Positions 53,906-63,506 are shown, numbered from the stretch's first letter. The stretch is DNA of 64,000 nucleotides from Methanooceanicella nereidis (GCF_021023085.1 NZ_PGCK01000009.1:1-64000), one strand, 5' to 3'. Notes: generated by a model not told the origin, from the letters alone. Numbers and translations: made by a program.

Positions 53906-54817
53906 TCAAAGATCTAATGGCTTCGTATTACCGTCTTTGCTTATCAGTGCCACTCTGCTTAACTCGACGTCCATGGCCAGCCTGTATCCTGATGCATCTG
54001 CAACTTTCCTGGCGAACTCCAGTACCTCTTCATGGTGCGGCATTGCTTCCCTCGGAAGCCGGTTCCGGCTGTAGCCCAGGTGCATGTAAGCCTTGACTTC
54101 AACATAGTCCGGCATGGCCTTTTTTATCAGGTCGCCATATCCTTCCGGGTCTAACATGTTCAAACCTTTGACAAGCGTTATCCTCAGAGCTCTCCTGAGA
54201 TCTTCCCTGGATCCGAGGACTTCGAGAGACTCGTTCACACGGCCCCACAGGTCACCAACCGGGTTGCATGTCTTTAAATAAGTCTCCTCATCGGGGGCGT
54301 CTAGCGACATGTACAGCTGGCTCGGGGTAACTTTTTTCAGTACGTCAGGCCTCGTACCGTTAGTGACGATAAATGTAGACATGTTCCTCGCGCGGAACAT
54401 CTCGACAAGCTCTTCCAGGTACGGGTAAAGCGTAGGCTCGCCGACCAGGGATATTGCCGCGTGCTTTGGCTCGAAAGCCTCCTTCCATCTTACCTTATCT
54501 GTGGCGCTCGTGCCGCCGTAACCGGTTATAAATCTCTTCTGCTCTGCCAGACAACCGTCGATAATGACCTCAGGGCGGTCCCAGGACTCGACCGTGTAGG
54601 GCTCTTCCACAGGCCTCCAGCAGTGAAGACACCTCTGGTTACATGCAATACACGGCGTCATCTGCACACAGCGATGAGAGCTGATACCGTAAAATTGCGC
54701 CTTATAGCAAGACCCCTGGGATTTTATGGAGCGCCCCAGCCACAGGCATGGCTTGATCGCGCTATGTTCGCCTACGATATGATAGCCTTGTTTTTTTAAT
54801 AACCCCATTAACGACAA
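53906..54817 (-). CDS. taw1: tRNA 4-demethylwyosine synthase
   Basis: A 303-residue radical SAM enzyme of wyosine synthesis in tRNA-Phe, condensing N-methylguanosine with pyruvate. The cluster motif CNQRCLHCWRP (~57-67) is specific for TYW1/Taw1, and an additional N-terminal Cys cluster (around residue 40-56) fits the second Fe-S cluster. Length fits archaeal Taw1, which lacks the flavodoxin domain. It starts 6 bp downstream of the glycosyltransferase-like gene at 54824-57028, so it belongs to the same transcript, an unusual partnership. Confidence 0.93.
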   Translation of the reverse strand: MSLMGLLKKQGYHIVGEHSAIKPCLWLGRSIKSQGSCYKAQFYGISSHRCVQMTPCIACNQRCLHCWRPVEEPYTVESWDRPEVIIDGCLAEQKRFITGYGGTSATDKVRWKEAFEPKHAAISLVGEPTLYPYLEELVEMFRARNMSTFIVTNGTRPDVLKKVTPSQLYMSLDAPDEETYLKTCNPVGDLWGRVNESLEVLGSREDLRRALRITLVKGLNMLDPEGYGDLIKKAMPDYVEVKAYMHLGYSRNRLPREAMPHHEEVLEFARKVADASGYRLAMDVELSRVALISKDGNTKPLDL

Positions 54818-54823
54818 TATTCT

Positions 54824-57028
54824 TCACCCGGTTACAATGTCAGGCTTAACCCTGCTCACGACTTCCTTACTGGTAAGTACGATGATAAGAGTTACGAATA
54901 TTATCAAACTATAAAAGTTTATCCCGATGCTGAAAGGCAGCGCAAGTAGCAGCGACACGATAGTCAGCACTGCTATGCTAAGGCCGAAAGCTATCACGAT
55001 GTACTCTACGACGTTATACTTTTTAAGGTTCCATCCCAGCGTCCTCATTATGTTAGCGCCGGGCAATACCAGCAGGTAGATGAAGGCCGCAGCGAACGCG
55101 AGCCAGTCAAAAGAGCTTATGTCCATGTTATTCACCTCTTCTATGGGCTTTGATCCCAGTACCTCATAGATCTTTACACCATTGCGGTCGTATACCGCCT
55201 TGAAAAACGACTCGTCGGACAGTGCCGACGTGAAAGGCTGCCAGGATTCCTTTGAGCCGACGAACACATAGTTCACGCCATACTCCAGGAATTTTCCATA
55301 TAGCATCGCGGGATCGGTCATCTTCAGCAGGCTTTCCATTTCCGCCTGTCTGTCGACGTTATGATACTGTATGGTATACAGTTGTCCCGAATATGCTATC
55401 TGCCTGCCCGTGACGGCCGGTATCCGCGGGAAGTGGCTGGGCTCCTCGTAGATTATCGCGTTGACCGGGGTGTTTTCCTTAAGCCAGTACATCGCCTTCA
55501 TGTCCCCCGGCGACGCATGAGTGTAAGATGATTCGTTGTAATAGAGCGCGAGTATCGCAGTGGACGGCACCATTAAAAGTATGATAAGCACAGCCGCCGA
55601 CTTTTTCAAAAATTTAGGCGATGACAGCCATTCCGACATCATGAAGCCTGCGAACAGCGCTACGGGCAGAGCCAGGAAAACGAGGAAACGGTACGTGTTC
55701 ACCGTCATCGGAAGTTCCACTATGTTCAGGAGTAAAAAGTTCAGTGCAGCAAAGAGTATCAGAAGCCTCGAGCTGTCGACGTCCTTCAGCCGGTACATGC
55801 CGTACAGTGCGAAAGGCACCAGCAGACCTATTGTCACCAGCAGCGTAACAGCTACATCCTTATGGTGGCTCAGTATGATCTGCGACCCTGCGCTTTCCGT
55901 CAGCATGCCGACCTGGTAAAGGCCTGCAATACCGCCTAACAGCAACGGTATGGCTGCTATAATGGCAATGTCGGCTTTTTTCTCCTTTGCCACTATATAC
56001 AGGTAATAAAGTCCCAGTGTTATGAACACTGGGAACGCGGTGATCATGTGGAAAAACACAAGGGATGCGAGCACGAGACCTGCAACGACGGCGTATTTTA
56101 ACGAGCGTTCCCGTATAGTAAGGATATACAGATATAGCCCGAATATCATTGCCAGTATGCCGAACGTCTGAGTCTGGGGCAGGAAGAAAAATAATGAAGC
56201 CGGGTCATACTTCAGGTTCATGATGCCGGGCCAGTCGTATACCAGCACTTTAAAAACGTCCGGCTGGATACCCTGAATGGTCTGATAAGCCATATAAGCC
56301 CAGGAAAGGCCGGAGCTGAACACGTACACTATAGCCCCTGTGAATGCAGCCTTTACGTCTGAATTGAAAACAGCCCTGGCAAGCAGGTACGTATCAAGAA
56401 AGATTAGAGCGGACACGAGCGGTATCAGTATCTTTATCAATACAAAAAGATCCACTCCCGTGAGGAATCCCATTTCCCCGAACAACACATGCATCAGCCA
56501 CTGGTAGGTTATCGACGTGCCGGGAAGATACGGGTCTTGCGGCGGTATTGCAGGCGAGGTTATGTAATGCTGGGATATTGATAAATGAAAGTTAAGGTCG
56601 GAGGCATGTGTCGTCGCGCAAATTAGCCCGTTGTCAGTCACCGCGAACATTTTTAAGGATATCAGGAGAACGACGATGAAAATAAATGCGGCAACAGCCA
56701 TTACCTGATACTCGTTTTTATTTACATCCAGCTCAATGCCGTCATTTCTGTTAAACTTATAAAGCCCGGTAGCGATCACGAATATGCCCAGCAGATAGGG
56801 CGCCGTGTGCATCGCGAACATAGAAGTGATAAAGACAGTTAACGGAAATATCAGGATGGATAGCGTGAAAGAGGATGCGGCCAGTTCTACCGCCGAGAAT
56901 TTTTTCTTGAGCAGTAAAAATACGGAAAGCCCCGGCAATAGCAATAATAGTGCAAATGAAAGCCACCCGAGGGGCATCATCAGGAGAAGCCCGGCGAACG
57001 CCAGGACAAGCCAGTACTCTCTCTTCAT
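54824..57028 (-). CDS. GT-C-like membrane glycosyltransferase with extra C-terminal helices
   Basis: A 734-residue membrane protein with about 12-14 helices. After the first helices an extracellular loop carries HASDLNFHLS (~145), where a GT-C acidic motif is expected. A soluble region (about 520-640) begins with MYWLKENTPVNAIIYEEP and ends with YVFVGSKESW, and is followed by about three additional helices, absent from the related gene at 58980-60854. The fold is that of lipid-sugar-dependent glycosyltransferases. Substrates are unknown. It overlaps the upstream gene by 4 bp. Confidence 0.75.
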   Translation of the reverse strand: MKREYWLVLAFAGLLLMMPLGWLSFALLLLLPGLSVFLLLKKKFSAVELAASSFTLSILIFPLTVFITSMFAMHTAPYLLGIFVIATGLYKFNRNDGIELDVNKNEYQVMAVAAFIFIVVLLISLKMFAVTDNGLICATTHASDLNFHLSISQHYITSPAIPPQDPYLPGTSITYQWLMHVLFGEMGFLTGVDLFVLIKILIPLVSALIFLDTYLLARAVFNSDVKAAFTGAIVYVFSSGLSWAYMAYQTIQGIQPDVFKVLVYDWPGIMNLKYDPASLFFFLPQTQTFGILAMIFGLYLYILTIRERSLKYAVVAGLVLASLVFFHMITAFPVFITLGLYYLYIVAKEKKADIAIIAAIPLLLGGIAGLYQVGMLTESAGSQIILSHHKDVAVTLLVTIGLLVPFALYGMYRLKDVDSSRLLILFAALNFLLLNIVELPMTVNTYRFLVFLALPVALFAGFMMSEWLSSPKFLKKSAAVLIILLMVPSTAILALYYNESSYTHASPGDMKAMYWLKENTPVNAIIYEEPSHFPRIPAVTGRQIAYSGQLYTIQYHNVDRQAEMESLLKMTDPAMLYGKFLEYGVNYVFVGSKESWQPFTSALSDESFFKAVYDRNGVKIYEVLGSKPIEEVNNMDISSFDWLAFAAAFIYLLVLPGANIMRTLGWNLKKYNVVEYIVIAFGLSIAVLTIVSLLLALPFSIGINFYSLIIFVTLIIVLTSKEVVSRVKPDIVTG

Positions 57029-58122
57029 ATCTCAGGCTTCTCCTTTAAGAGATCAAGGCCCATCCACGATAGCAGCGCATACATGCCGAAACCCGCGATG
57101 ATTATGGCCGCCTGGACAAAGAACGTGAAGAACCTGTCCATAAAGATGCTTATGCCGAACAGGTCATTCTTTGACAGTATCACAGTGGCGATAAGCCATG
57201 CCGCTATCATGAGCTTTGTATCGATATTGATATCGGGAAGATAAGGCTTTTTACCTGCGACTTTATCGGACCCTGCCCGGGAATTCAGGTATATGTAAAG
57301 CAGCCCAAGCACGAAGAATACGAGCACGAATAGACCCGTCCTGAGGAAAAGTCCCATATCCACGGGATTACCTTCTCGGTTCACGACCTGGGCGATATTG
57401 AATATGTTAAGGGTCCCCAGCGAATATACCTGCCAGAGCCCGTATGTGGCGCAGGCGGCAACTACAGGGATGAAACACTTGATACCCTTGACAAAGTCCT
57501 TTTTCTTATATGCCGCATATGCCAGCTGGAATACTCCGTAGAGCGCGATGACCGCAACAAGCGATAACAGGGTCATCTGGTGAGTCAGCGCTGTCAGGGC
57601 GGCGCCTACTGTCGCCATTGACCAGTTCTCCTTCATCACAAAATAAAATGTCAGCGGCACCATGAACAAGCCCAGAAGCTCCGGGAGCGGCCTCATCGTG
57701 AATATGGTCATCTCGGGCGATATCACGAAGAAGAACGCCGCGAAGAGAGCTATGTACAGGTTATTGCTAAGCTTGTACGCTAGAATGTACATCGCAAGAA
57801 GTATGAAAAGCGCGATTGTTATCGTCATAATGCCGGACATTATCATGGGATCGATGCCTGACGCTATTGACATGGAGACGATCAGAAGCCTGTATGCCGG
57901 GACATAGAAATGCGGGAAGCCTCCGCCGTAGGATAGTTCATAATCAGGATAATGCTGCGTAAGGATAGTCTCACGCTCGATGCCCACATGATACATCGTG
58001 TTACCGTATGTCGGTATAATGAAACTCTCGATGATGCCCATACGGTACCAGAGGGCTATAAGCAGGATAAGTAAGAGGGCTGCCTTATACCAGTGACGCT
58101 TGATGAAATCGAACTCGCTCAT
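57025..58122 (-). CDS. Split GT-C-like protein: membrane part
   Basis: A 365-residue protein with about ten helices. An early extracellular loop (TYGNTMYHVGIERETILTQHY, about residues 38-58) corresponds to the substrate loop of the neighbouring GT-C-like proteins, but the C-terminal soluble domain of those proteins is missing. That kind of domain is encoded in the upstream gene (58119-58667), which overlaps this gene by 4 bp. The enzyme is therefore probably assembled from two subunits. It is followed, with 4 bp of overlap, by the full-length GT-C-like gene at 54824-57028. Confidence 0.75.
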   Translation of the reverse strand: MSEFDFIKRHWYKAALLLILLIALWYRMGIIESFIIPTYGNTMYHVGIERETILTQHYPDYELSYGGGFPHFYVPAYRLLIVSMSIASGIDPMIMSGIMTITIALFILLAMYILAYKLSNNLYIALFAAFFFVISPEMTIFTMRPLPELLGLFMVPLTFYFVMKENWSMATVGAALTALTHQMTLLSLVAVIALYGVFQLAYAAYKKKDFVKGIKCFIPVVAACATYGLWQVYSLGTLNIFNIAQVVNREGNPVDMGLFLRTGLFVLVFFVLGLLYIYLNSRAGSDKVAGKKPYLPDINIDTKLMIAAWLIATVILSKNDLFGISIFMDRFFTFFVQAAIIIAGFGMYALLSWMGLDLLKEKPEI

Positions 58123-58667
58123 GACAACACCTTGAAGATAGTGACATCGTTATTCCGGTAGACCTGGCTGAAATACCGCTCGTCGTAGAACTTGGTCTGG
58201 TTCCCGTATTCCCATCCGAAGCCCGAGAACTTGGCCCTGTTAGGGACGAATATGTAGTCCGCATTATTCTCGACCGCCAGGCCATATGCTCTCTCGGGGT
58301 CGTTAGTGATATAAATGCTGTTCGTATCGCCCATGTACTTCACCGGGTTCGGAGCGTTAGCCCAGTCACCGCCGACGGTCGATACGCGGGTCGTCATCCC
58401 CATGATAAGCTCGGCCCCAAAGATATCCGCGACGAACTTATCGCTTTTATTCGTATACTCGTTTATCCAGTCGGTTGCCTCGTATTCGCCGTATCTTACT
58501 ACCCGGTCATACCAGGGGTCAGAGTTGGCCTTGACTTCCGGGAATATGTAGTGATCGTTAGTTACAGGTATGTTGATAGTTCCGCTTAATACATATGAGG
58601 AATATAGAAAAGCAAGACACAGGATAATGACTAAAGCAACCTTAACGATGTCGGATAAAGCGGTCAT
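58119..58667 (-). CDS. Split GT-C-like protein: anchored soluble domain
   Basis: A 182-residue protein with one N-terminal helix (residues ~9-28) and a soluble domain outside the membrane. The soluble part (YGEYEATDWINEYTNKSDKF ... ADYIFVPNRAKF ... YFSQVYRNNDVTIFKVLS) has the same order of motifs as the C-terminal domain of the two full-length neighbours (WLKENT..., YVFVGSKES, FFKAVYDRNGVKIYEVL). It is the first gene of the operon and is coupled to the membrane gene by a 4-bp overlap, so it appears to be the detached domain. Confidence 0.75.
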   Translation of the reverse strand: MTALSDIVKVALVIILCLAFLYSSYVLSGTINIPVTNDHYIFPEVKANSDPWYDRVVRYGEYEATDWINEYTNKSDKFVADIFGAELIMGMTTRVSTVGGDWANAPNPVKYMGDTNSIYITNDPERAYGLAVENNADYIFVPNRAKFSGFGWEYGNQTKFYDERYFSQVYRNNDVTIFKVLS

Positions 58668-58979
58668 AACAAAAAACTAATAACCAATCAATAATTCATA
58701 TAGTTTACTATAAGTATATATCATATTTTATAAGTCGATCGATTGATCAATAATGGCTTAAACTGGCTTGCTTGATAATTAGTGCGTTAAAGGACCTCTG
58801 AAAAGTGTTTTATAATCTCACAATGGGATGAAATGTACAAATTTTTTGACGCCCGTATAGAAGTCGATATAAAAAGTATGAATTAAGCGATTTAAAGCCA
58901 GCCGGCAATGATTAGACCTCATAAGCTACTTCTGATGGTACAAAAAGGTATATTTAATAAGCCAATTATAGATTGACCC
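58668..58979. promoter_or_regulatory. Divergent promoter region of the glycosyltransferase cluster
   Basis: 312 bp without a gene. On the minus strand, ATATGATATATAC-like sequence at about 58715-58730 serves the three-gene cluster. On the plus strand, TATTTAATAA (58951-58960) lies ~25 bp before the GTG start at 58980, so the plus-strand message is probably leaderless. Confidence 0.6.
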
Positions 58980-60854
58980 GTGTATTTGTACGGGATACTT
59001 GCACTGATATTTCTGGTATTATCGCTATTAGCCGGATGGGCGATAACGTACAGGCTAAAGCCGGGCCTCAGGCCCGTTGAGCTTATGGTGATGTCCCCGG
59101 TGATAGGCATCATGCTCGCAACATGGACGGCTTTCATGCCTGCGAGCATATTCTGGAACATCGATGCAGGCATCGTAATGTCATTTGCCGTAATGGTGAT
59201 AGTCGTAGCAATATTAAGGCTGCCTTTAACGGTCACAATTAACAGAAATGAACTATTGATAATAGCATTTATCGCAGCATTATCCTTTGCGCTGATGACC
59301 TCCTGCGTACTGCCATTCTATGACGGGGAGTACCATATCGCATTCCCCCTTTACGGGGATGCTGCTTACCACTCATCGATAATAACGTCATTTTCACAGG
59401 GCCAGAATTTCCCGCCGGAATATCCTATGATGGCCGGGCAGCCCATGCATTATACATTCTTTATCGATTTCTTTTCGGGCATCCTTGACAGGCTGGGGCT
59501 CGGGTTACAGTGGAGCATGGTCATCCCCGGCGCCATTCTGCTGTCCTCGCTGCTTTCGTCAATATTTTTCCTGGGAAAAAGGTTTACGGGAAGGATAGGG
59601 GGAGGGGCTTTATCGGTCATACTATTAGCGCTGAGCGGCGGTTTGGGTTTCCTGGCGCTGTTCGATAGCTGGACGCAGTCGGGCATGAGCATTTATAATT
59701 TTCTTGCGACACAGAATTTGAACTATACGACAAATTATCAGCTTGGCTATGTATTCACGAATTTCATCATCGTCGTTATGGCACAGCGTACGGCCTTGAT
59801 GGGATTTTCCGCGGGCATCATTATCATATTATTATTCTATGCAATGCTTGTCGACAGGAAAGAAGAAGGCACAGATAATAAGAACGGTCTTATGGCCGCA
59901 GGACTGATCGCCGGACTGCTGCCGATGTTCCATACGCACTCTTACATTTGCATCATGATGGCTTGCACATTGCTCCTGATAATATACAGGGAGAAAAACT
60001 GGCATTATTTCATGGTGCCGGCGATATTGCTGGCGCTGCCCCAGGCTCTCTGGATATCGGGAGGCGTCACTGAGTCTTTCCTGAGATTCAAATTAGGATG
60101 GATGATAGATTCCATATGGGACTTCCCGGTCTTCTGGATAAAGAACATGGGCTTTGCTCTCGTATTATTGATAGCGGGCATTTTCATCGCCGGCAAGAAA
60201 AATCTCAAGTTCTACCTTCCGTTCATTACGATATTCCTGATGGCCAACCTGGTAATTTTCCAGCCGTGGGAATACGATAACCATAAGTTCTTCAGCTTCT
60301 GGCTGATGCCGTCAGTGCTTTTGATGGCATCGGCTCTGCTCCGCATATACGATATGCCAAAAGCAGGAAAGCCGGTATTTGCATTGGTACTTGGATTGAC
60401 GATAATCACAGGCGCTATGGCGGCGATGTTCATCGTATCCAATAAGTACGTCGAGTTCAATGAGGGCGACGTGTACGTATCCGGCTGGATCAAAGAAAAT
60501 ACTGCCGCAGACTCGTTATTCATAACCTCTGACACGCCGACACACCCTGTGATCACACTTGCGGGAAGACCGTCATATATGGGATATGGCGGATGGATGT
60601 ATACTCACGGCATAGAGTACGGGGACAGAATGTATAACGTAGCTAAGATCTATAACGCCGAAGATGAAAATGCGACGATGGAGCTTCTTAGATCACTTGA
60701 CATAGATTATGTGTTCGTCGGCCCTGCAGAACGAGGATCTGAGTATTATACCGTGAATAAAGGATTCTATGACAGGAACCTGGTCGAAGTGCTAAACTGG
60801 ACCTGGGACAGGTGGGGGCAAGACTACCATATTTACCGTATGCCAGATATTTAA
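58980..60854 (+). CDS. GT-C-like membrane glycosyltransferase
   Basis: A 624-residue membrane protein with about 12 helices. A long second loop (YDGEYHIAFPLYGDAAYHSS, about residues 115-134) carries acidic residues at the GT-C catalytic position. The C-terminal soluble domain (about 500-624; VSGWIKENTAADSLFITSDT ... DYVFVGPAER) matches those of the neighbouring cluster. It probably transfers sugar from a lipid carrier outside the membrane, perhaps in glycoprotein or envelope synthesis. It starts with GTG directly ~20 bp after a TATA box and has no ribosome site, so translation is likely leaderless. Confidence 0.75.
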   Translation: MYLYGILALIFLVLSLLAGWAITYRLKPGLRPVELMVMSPVIGIMLATWTAFMPASIFWNIDAGIVMSFAVMVIVVAILRLPLTVTINRNELLIIAFIAALSFALMTSCVLPFYDGEYHIAFPLYGDAAYHSSIITSFSQGQNFPPEYPMMAGQPMHYTFFIDFFSGILDRLGLGLQWSMVIPGAILLSSLLSSIFFLGKRFTGRIGGGALSVILLALSGGLGFLALFDSWTQSGMSIYNFLATQNLNYTTNYQLGYVFTNFIIVVMAQRTALMGFSAGIIIILLFYAMLVDRKEEGTDNKNGLMAAGLIAGLLPMFHTHSYICIMMACTLLLIIYREKNWHYFMVPAILLALPQALWISGGVTESFLRFKLGWMIDSIWDFPVFWIKNMGFALVLLIAGIFIAGKKNLKFYLPFITIFLMANLVIFQPWEYDNHKFFSFWLMPSVLLMASALLRIYDMPKAGKPVFALVLGLTIITGAMAAMFIVSNKYVEFNEGDVYVSGWIKENTAADSLFITSDTPTHPVITLAGRPSYMGYGGWMYTHGIEYGDRMYNVAKIYNAEDENATMELLRSLDIDYVFVGPAERGSEYYTVNKGFYDRNLVEVLNWTWDRWGQDYHIYRMPDI

Positions 60855-60956
60855 GAAATTATTATAGAAGTGGTTCCAGATACTAAGTTATTTATTAAAA
60901 TACGGTGACCCGTAATCTATTTATATCATGAATGGCATGTATGGGTTGCATCAAAT

Positions 60957-61034
60957 GCTCCGGTAGTGTAGACCGGCCAATCATGACGGACTCTCACTCC
61001 GTCGACTGGGGTTCAAATCCCCACCGGAGCACCA
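60957..61034 (+). tRNA. tRNA-Glu (CUC)
   Basis: A complete cloverleaf is seen: acceptor GCTCCGG pairs with CCGGAGC, anticodon stem ACGGA/TCCGT encloses loop CTCTCAC with anticodon CTC, and the T arm is TGGGG-TTCAAAT-CCCCA. Discriminator A (61031) is followed by an encoded CCA (61032-61034). TTTATAT at about 60920-60926 is a suitable TATA box. Confidence 0.95.
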
Positions 61035-61283
61035 ATCTATTTTAGTTCATGTTATTAAGTATATATTTGACATATTTTTTATGAATACGCAATAATTTTT
61101 ATATGAATATTTTGTATATAATTAATAACCAGGTCACCATACGTTTTGTAAGAGCCATATTGAACTGGTTTAAAACCCATAGACAATAATTGCATTCGCA
61201 ATAACGATTTATGGCAGACTGTTCGCATAAAAAAATACTCAAAATTAAATATATCCCTGCAAAATTATTCCATGAGGGATGTA

Positions 61284-61754
61284 ATGAACATATTCAATGG
61301 AATAGTGAATGACATTTCGGATGCGTTTTCAATATTAGCTCTGGCGCCACCTTCCGGCAGTCAGAGGACTATCAAATTACCTGGCAGGACATTGAGCTAC
61401 CAGGATATTTTGGAGAATGCTAACAGTATCATTATCGTATGGGACAGCCAGATACGGCTCACGTTCATCAACGACTTCGGCAAAAAGTACCTGGGCTATA
61501 GCGAGGACGAGGTGCTCGGTAAAAGTCTGATCGGGACGATATTACCCGAAACCAGCCCATCGGGGGGAAAAAACATCAAAGTAGGCAAAGATATCCTGGC
61601 ACACCCGGAGCAATACATTTCCAACGAGGACGTGAACATGAAGAAAAACGGCGAGCTGGTCAAGGTCCTGTGGTCCAATAAGGTCTTATATGACGATAAG
61701 GGAAATGTAGTCGGGGGACTCTCGGTAGGTAACGTACATAAGGACTATATTTGA
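61284..61754 (+). CDS. Stand-alone PAS-domain protein
   Basis: About 156 residues. After ~45 residues of leader comes one PAS domain (about 50-150), recognisable by ENANSIIIVWDSQIRLTFIN and the conserved GYSEDEVLGKSL. The final stretch DDKGNVVGGLSVGNVHKDY is the usual PAS end. No kinase or output domain follows, so it would act through partner proteins. The frame opens at ATG 61272; ATG 61284 follows the ribosome site GAGGGAT and is preferred. A TATA-like AAATATAT lies ~30-40 bp upstream. Confidence 0.82.
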   Translation: MNIFNGIVNDISDAFSILALAPPSGSQRTIKLPGRTLSYQDILENANSIIIVWDSQIRLTFINDFGKKYLGYSEDEVLGKSLIGTILPETSPSGGKNIKVGKDILAHPEQYISNEDVNMKKNGELVKVLWSNKVLYDDKGNVVGGLSVGNVHKDYI

Positions 61755-62102
61755 CCAATACCAGAGGAGCATATAGACAGTGTTAGCCAGCTCCATCCAG
61801 TAAACCGAAATTATCGATTATTGAAAAATGGAGTATCGGTTACTCAGTACTTAACTTCACAGGAGAATTGATGCTATGGGGATTTGAATCCCATAGCTAA
61901 TAACGCTAACTCGTTATAATTTGAAAACTAATTAGAACAAAATAAGCCCAAAATGAAAGTATCAGCTGATTAAGCTTCATTAGCCCGATATATCCTGGCT
62001 CTCCGATCAATATTAATGGATTGGAAGTAATTGAATATTGGACTTTAGTGACTACGAACCATCCCGAATTATGGACAGGGGAGAGCGAGGCCGATCCGGG
62101 GA
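61755..62102. other. 348-bp gap before the acquired patch
   Basis: No gene is supported. A perfect 7-bp hairpin (CTATGGG...CCCATAG, about 61874-61896) has a loop whose complement shares TTCAAATCCCCA with the tRNA-Glu T arm, but there is no surrounding tRNA. The last ~60 bp become G-rich before the next gene, unlike the surrounding intergenic DNA. Confidence 0.45.
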
Positions 62103-62789
62103 ATGTCAAAAATAAGCACGCTTAACGAAAAGCCGCTTCATGAAGCTTTGAAACGGTGGTATGCACAAACCGGAGACATATTCGAGGTGTCGGTAGACGG
62201 ATTTGTGATAGATATCGTGCGCGGCGATCTCCTGGTCGAGATACAGACACGGAATTTCAGTGCCATAAAACGGAAGCTGGAGAAACTCTTGATCGACCAT
62301 TCCGTGAGGCTGGTCTATCCGATACCGCGTAAGAAATGGATCATTAAGCTGGCAGATGACGGGAACAGCCCGGTCAGCCGCCGTAAATCACCCAAGCACG
62401 GTTCATTTGAACACATCTTCGAGGAACTGATAAGACTGCCTGAACTGCTTAAGGATCCCAACTTCTCGATTGAGTTGCTGCTGATCGAGGAAGAAGAAGT
62501 ACGCCGGTACGATGGCGTCCGCGGCTGGAGGCGGAGAGGGTGGGTCACGGATGAGCGCAGGTTACTGCGGGTGGTAGATAAGCTGATATTGAATTCGCCA
62601 ACAGATATGCAAGCTTTTATCCCCACGACTCTGACTGAACCTTTTTCAGTCAATGACCTGGCAAGAGCCACAGATAATTCTAGAAGGATGGCCCAGAAAA
62701 TGGTCTACTGCCTGCGGATAATGGGTTGTGTGGCCCCGGTAGGGAAAAGGGCTAATGCGATACTGTATGCCCGGCGGACAACTGAGTGA
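62103..62789 (+). CDS. Predicted PD-(D/E)XK-like nuclease with C-terminal winged helix
   Basis: A 228-residue protein without a named family that I recognise. Its N-terminal ~75 residues show a restriction-nuclease-like pattern: VDGFVIDIVRGDLLVEIQ, that is Asp then Glu-x-Gln, followed by a helix with FSAIKRKLEKLL. The C-terminal ~60 residues look like a winged helix (FSVNDLARATDNSRRMAQKM). It could act on DNA as a defence or regulatory protein. Catalytic Gln in place of Lys would be unusual. Base composition and a G-rich leader suggest transfer. Confidence 0.5.
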   Translation: MSKISTLNEKPLHEALKRWYAQTGDIFEVSVDGFVIDIVRGDLLVEIQTRNFSAIKRKLEKLLIDHSVRLVYPIPRKKWIIKLADDGNSPVSRRKSPKHGSFEHIFEELIRLPELLKDPNFSIELLLIEEEEVRRYDGVRGWRRRGWVTDERRLLRVVDKLILNSPTDMQAFIPTTLTEPFSVNDLARATDNSRRMAQKMVYCLRIMGCVAPVGKRANAILYARRTTE

Positions 62790-62859
62790 GCCTGAGTAAA
62801 AACCAAGTGATAAAAGTTATAACATACGCAAAAACATTTTTTGCAGTGAATTATATTTA

Positions 62860-63348
62860 CTACTCCGGTGATGATCTTTCTCCCAGTCTGAGTAAGTGCT
62901 GGTATTGCCATTCTCGTTCTTTGGCTACGGCAGCATCGGCATCCAAAGGGCTGGCGGCCCTATGGATAGCCTGTAAGGCATAATTGGCGGCACCGATAGA
63001 ATGAGTAGGAACATGCGCGGTTGCCACCGCCTGGCCTGCGGCACGGGCAGCAGAGCGGGCAGCATTGTCTTCTCCAACTTCACGAGCGGCTGCATGGGCT
63101 GTAAGCGAAGCCTTGCGTATATCAGACATCTTGAACACCCCTGTATCTATCCACGCATGGAGTGATTCTATAGCGTTTCGAGGGCGATGATCTTCAGGAT
63201 ATTTCTTTTCAAAGTAGGGCAGGACACGCTCTACACAATCAATTGCCCAGATGGCTAAAGTTTTATGGTCAGTTTTTCTCACAAGCTCTACAGTTGCCTC
63301 GTCTTTATGTGTAATTGAGAATTTGGATCTTTCCTTTTTAATCTTCAT
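62860..63348 (-). CDS. Imm-5-like putative immunity protein
   Basis: A 162-residue, Ala-rich helical protein. The N-terminal DHKTLAIWAIDCVERVLPYFEKKYP block and the AAREVGEDNAARSAARAAGQAVATAH block match the Imm-5-like family of predicted immunity proteins. Such proteins neutralise polymorphic toxins, but no toxin gene is in the window, so here it may protect against neighbours' toxins or have another role. It converges on the nuclease-like gene and looks like part of the same acquired patch. Confidence 0.72.
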   Translation of the reverse strand: MKIKKERSKFSITHKDEATVELVRKTDHKTLAIWAIDCVERVLPYFEKKYPEDHRPRNAIESLHAWIDTGVFKMSDIRKASLTAHAAAREVGEDNAARSAARAAGQAVATAHVPTHSIGAANYALQAIHRAASPLDADAAVAKEREWQYQHLLRLGERSSPE

Positions 63349-63506
63349 CTAATTTAGAGAAAAGCTTGAATGTTAATTAAATTTTTGATAATTTAAGTGA
63401 CGGATGTAGACTGGCGACATTAAAATCGTATAAGGTGACCCGTGGAAAGAAAGTTATTGATAAGCTTATTAAACTGGCCGGACGTCCCGAAATATTGGTG
63501 ATTTGG

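Noticed and set aside
61874-61896. Hairpin resembling a tRNA T arm, possible second tRNA or attachment site
   Set aside because: Only 12 bases match the tRNA-Glu T arm and no acceptor, anticodon or D stem can be formed around it. A duplicate attachment site would be expected to include the 3' end of the tRNA, which is not repeated here.
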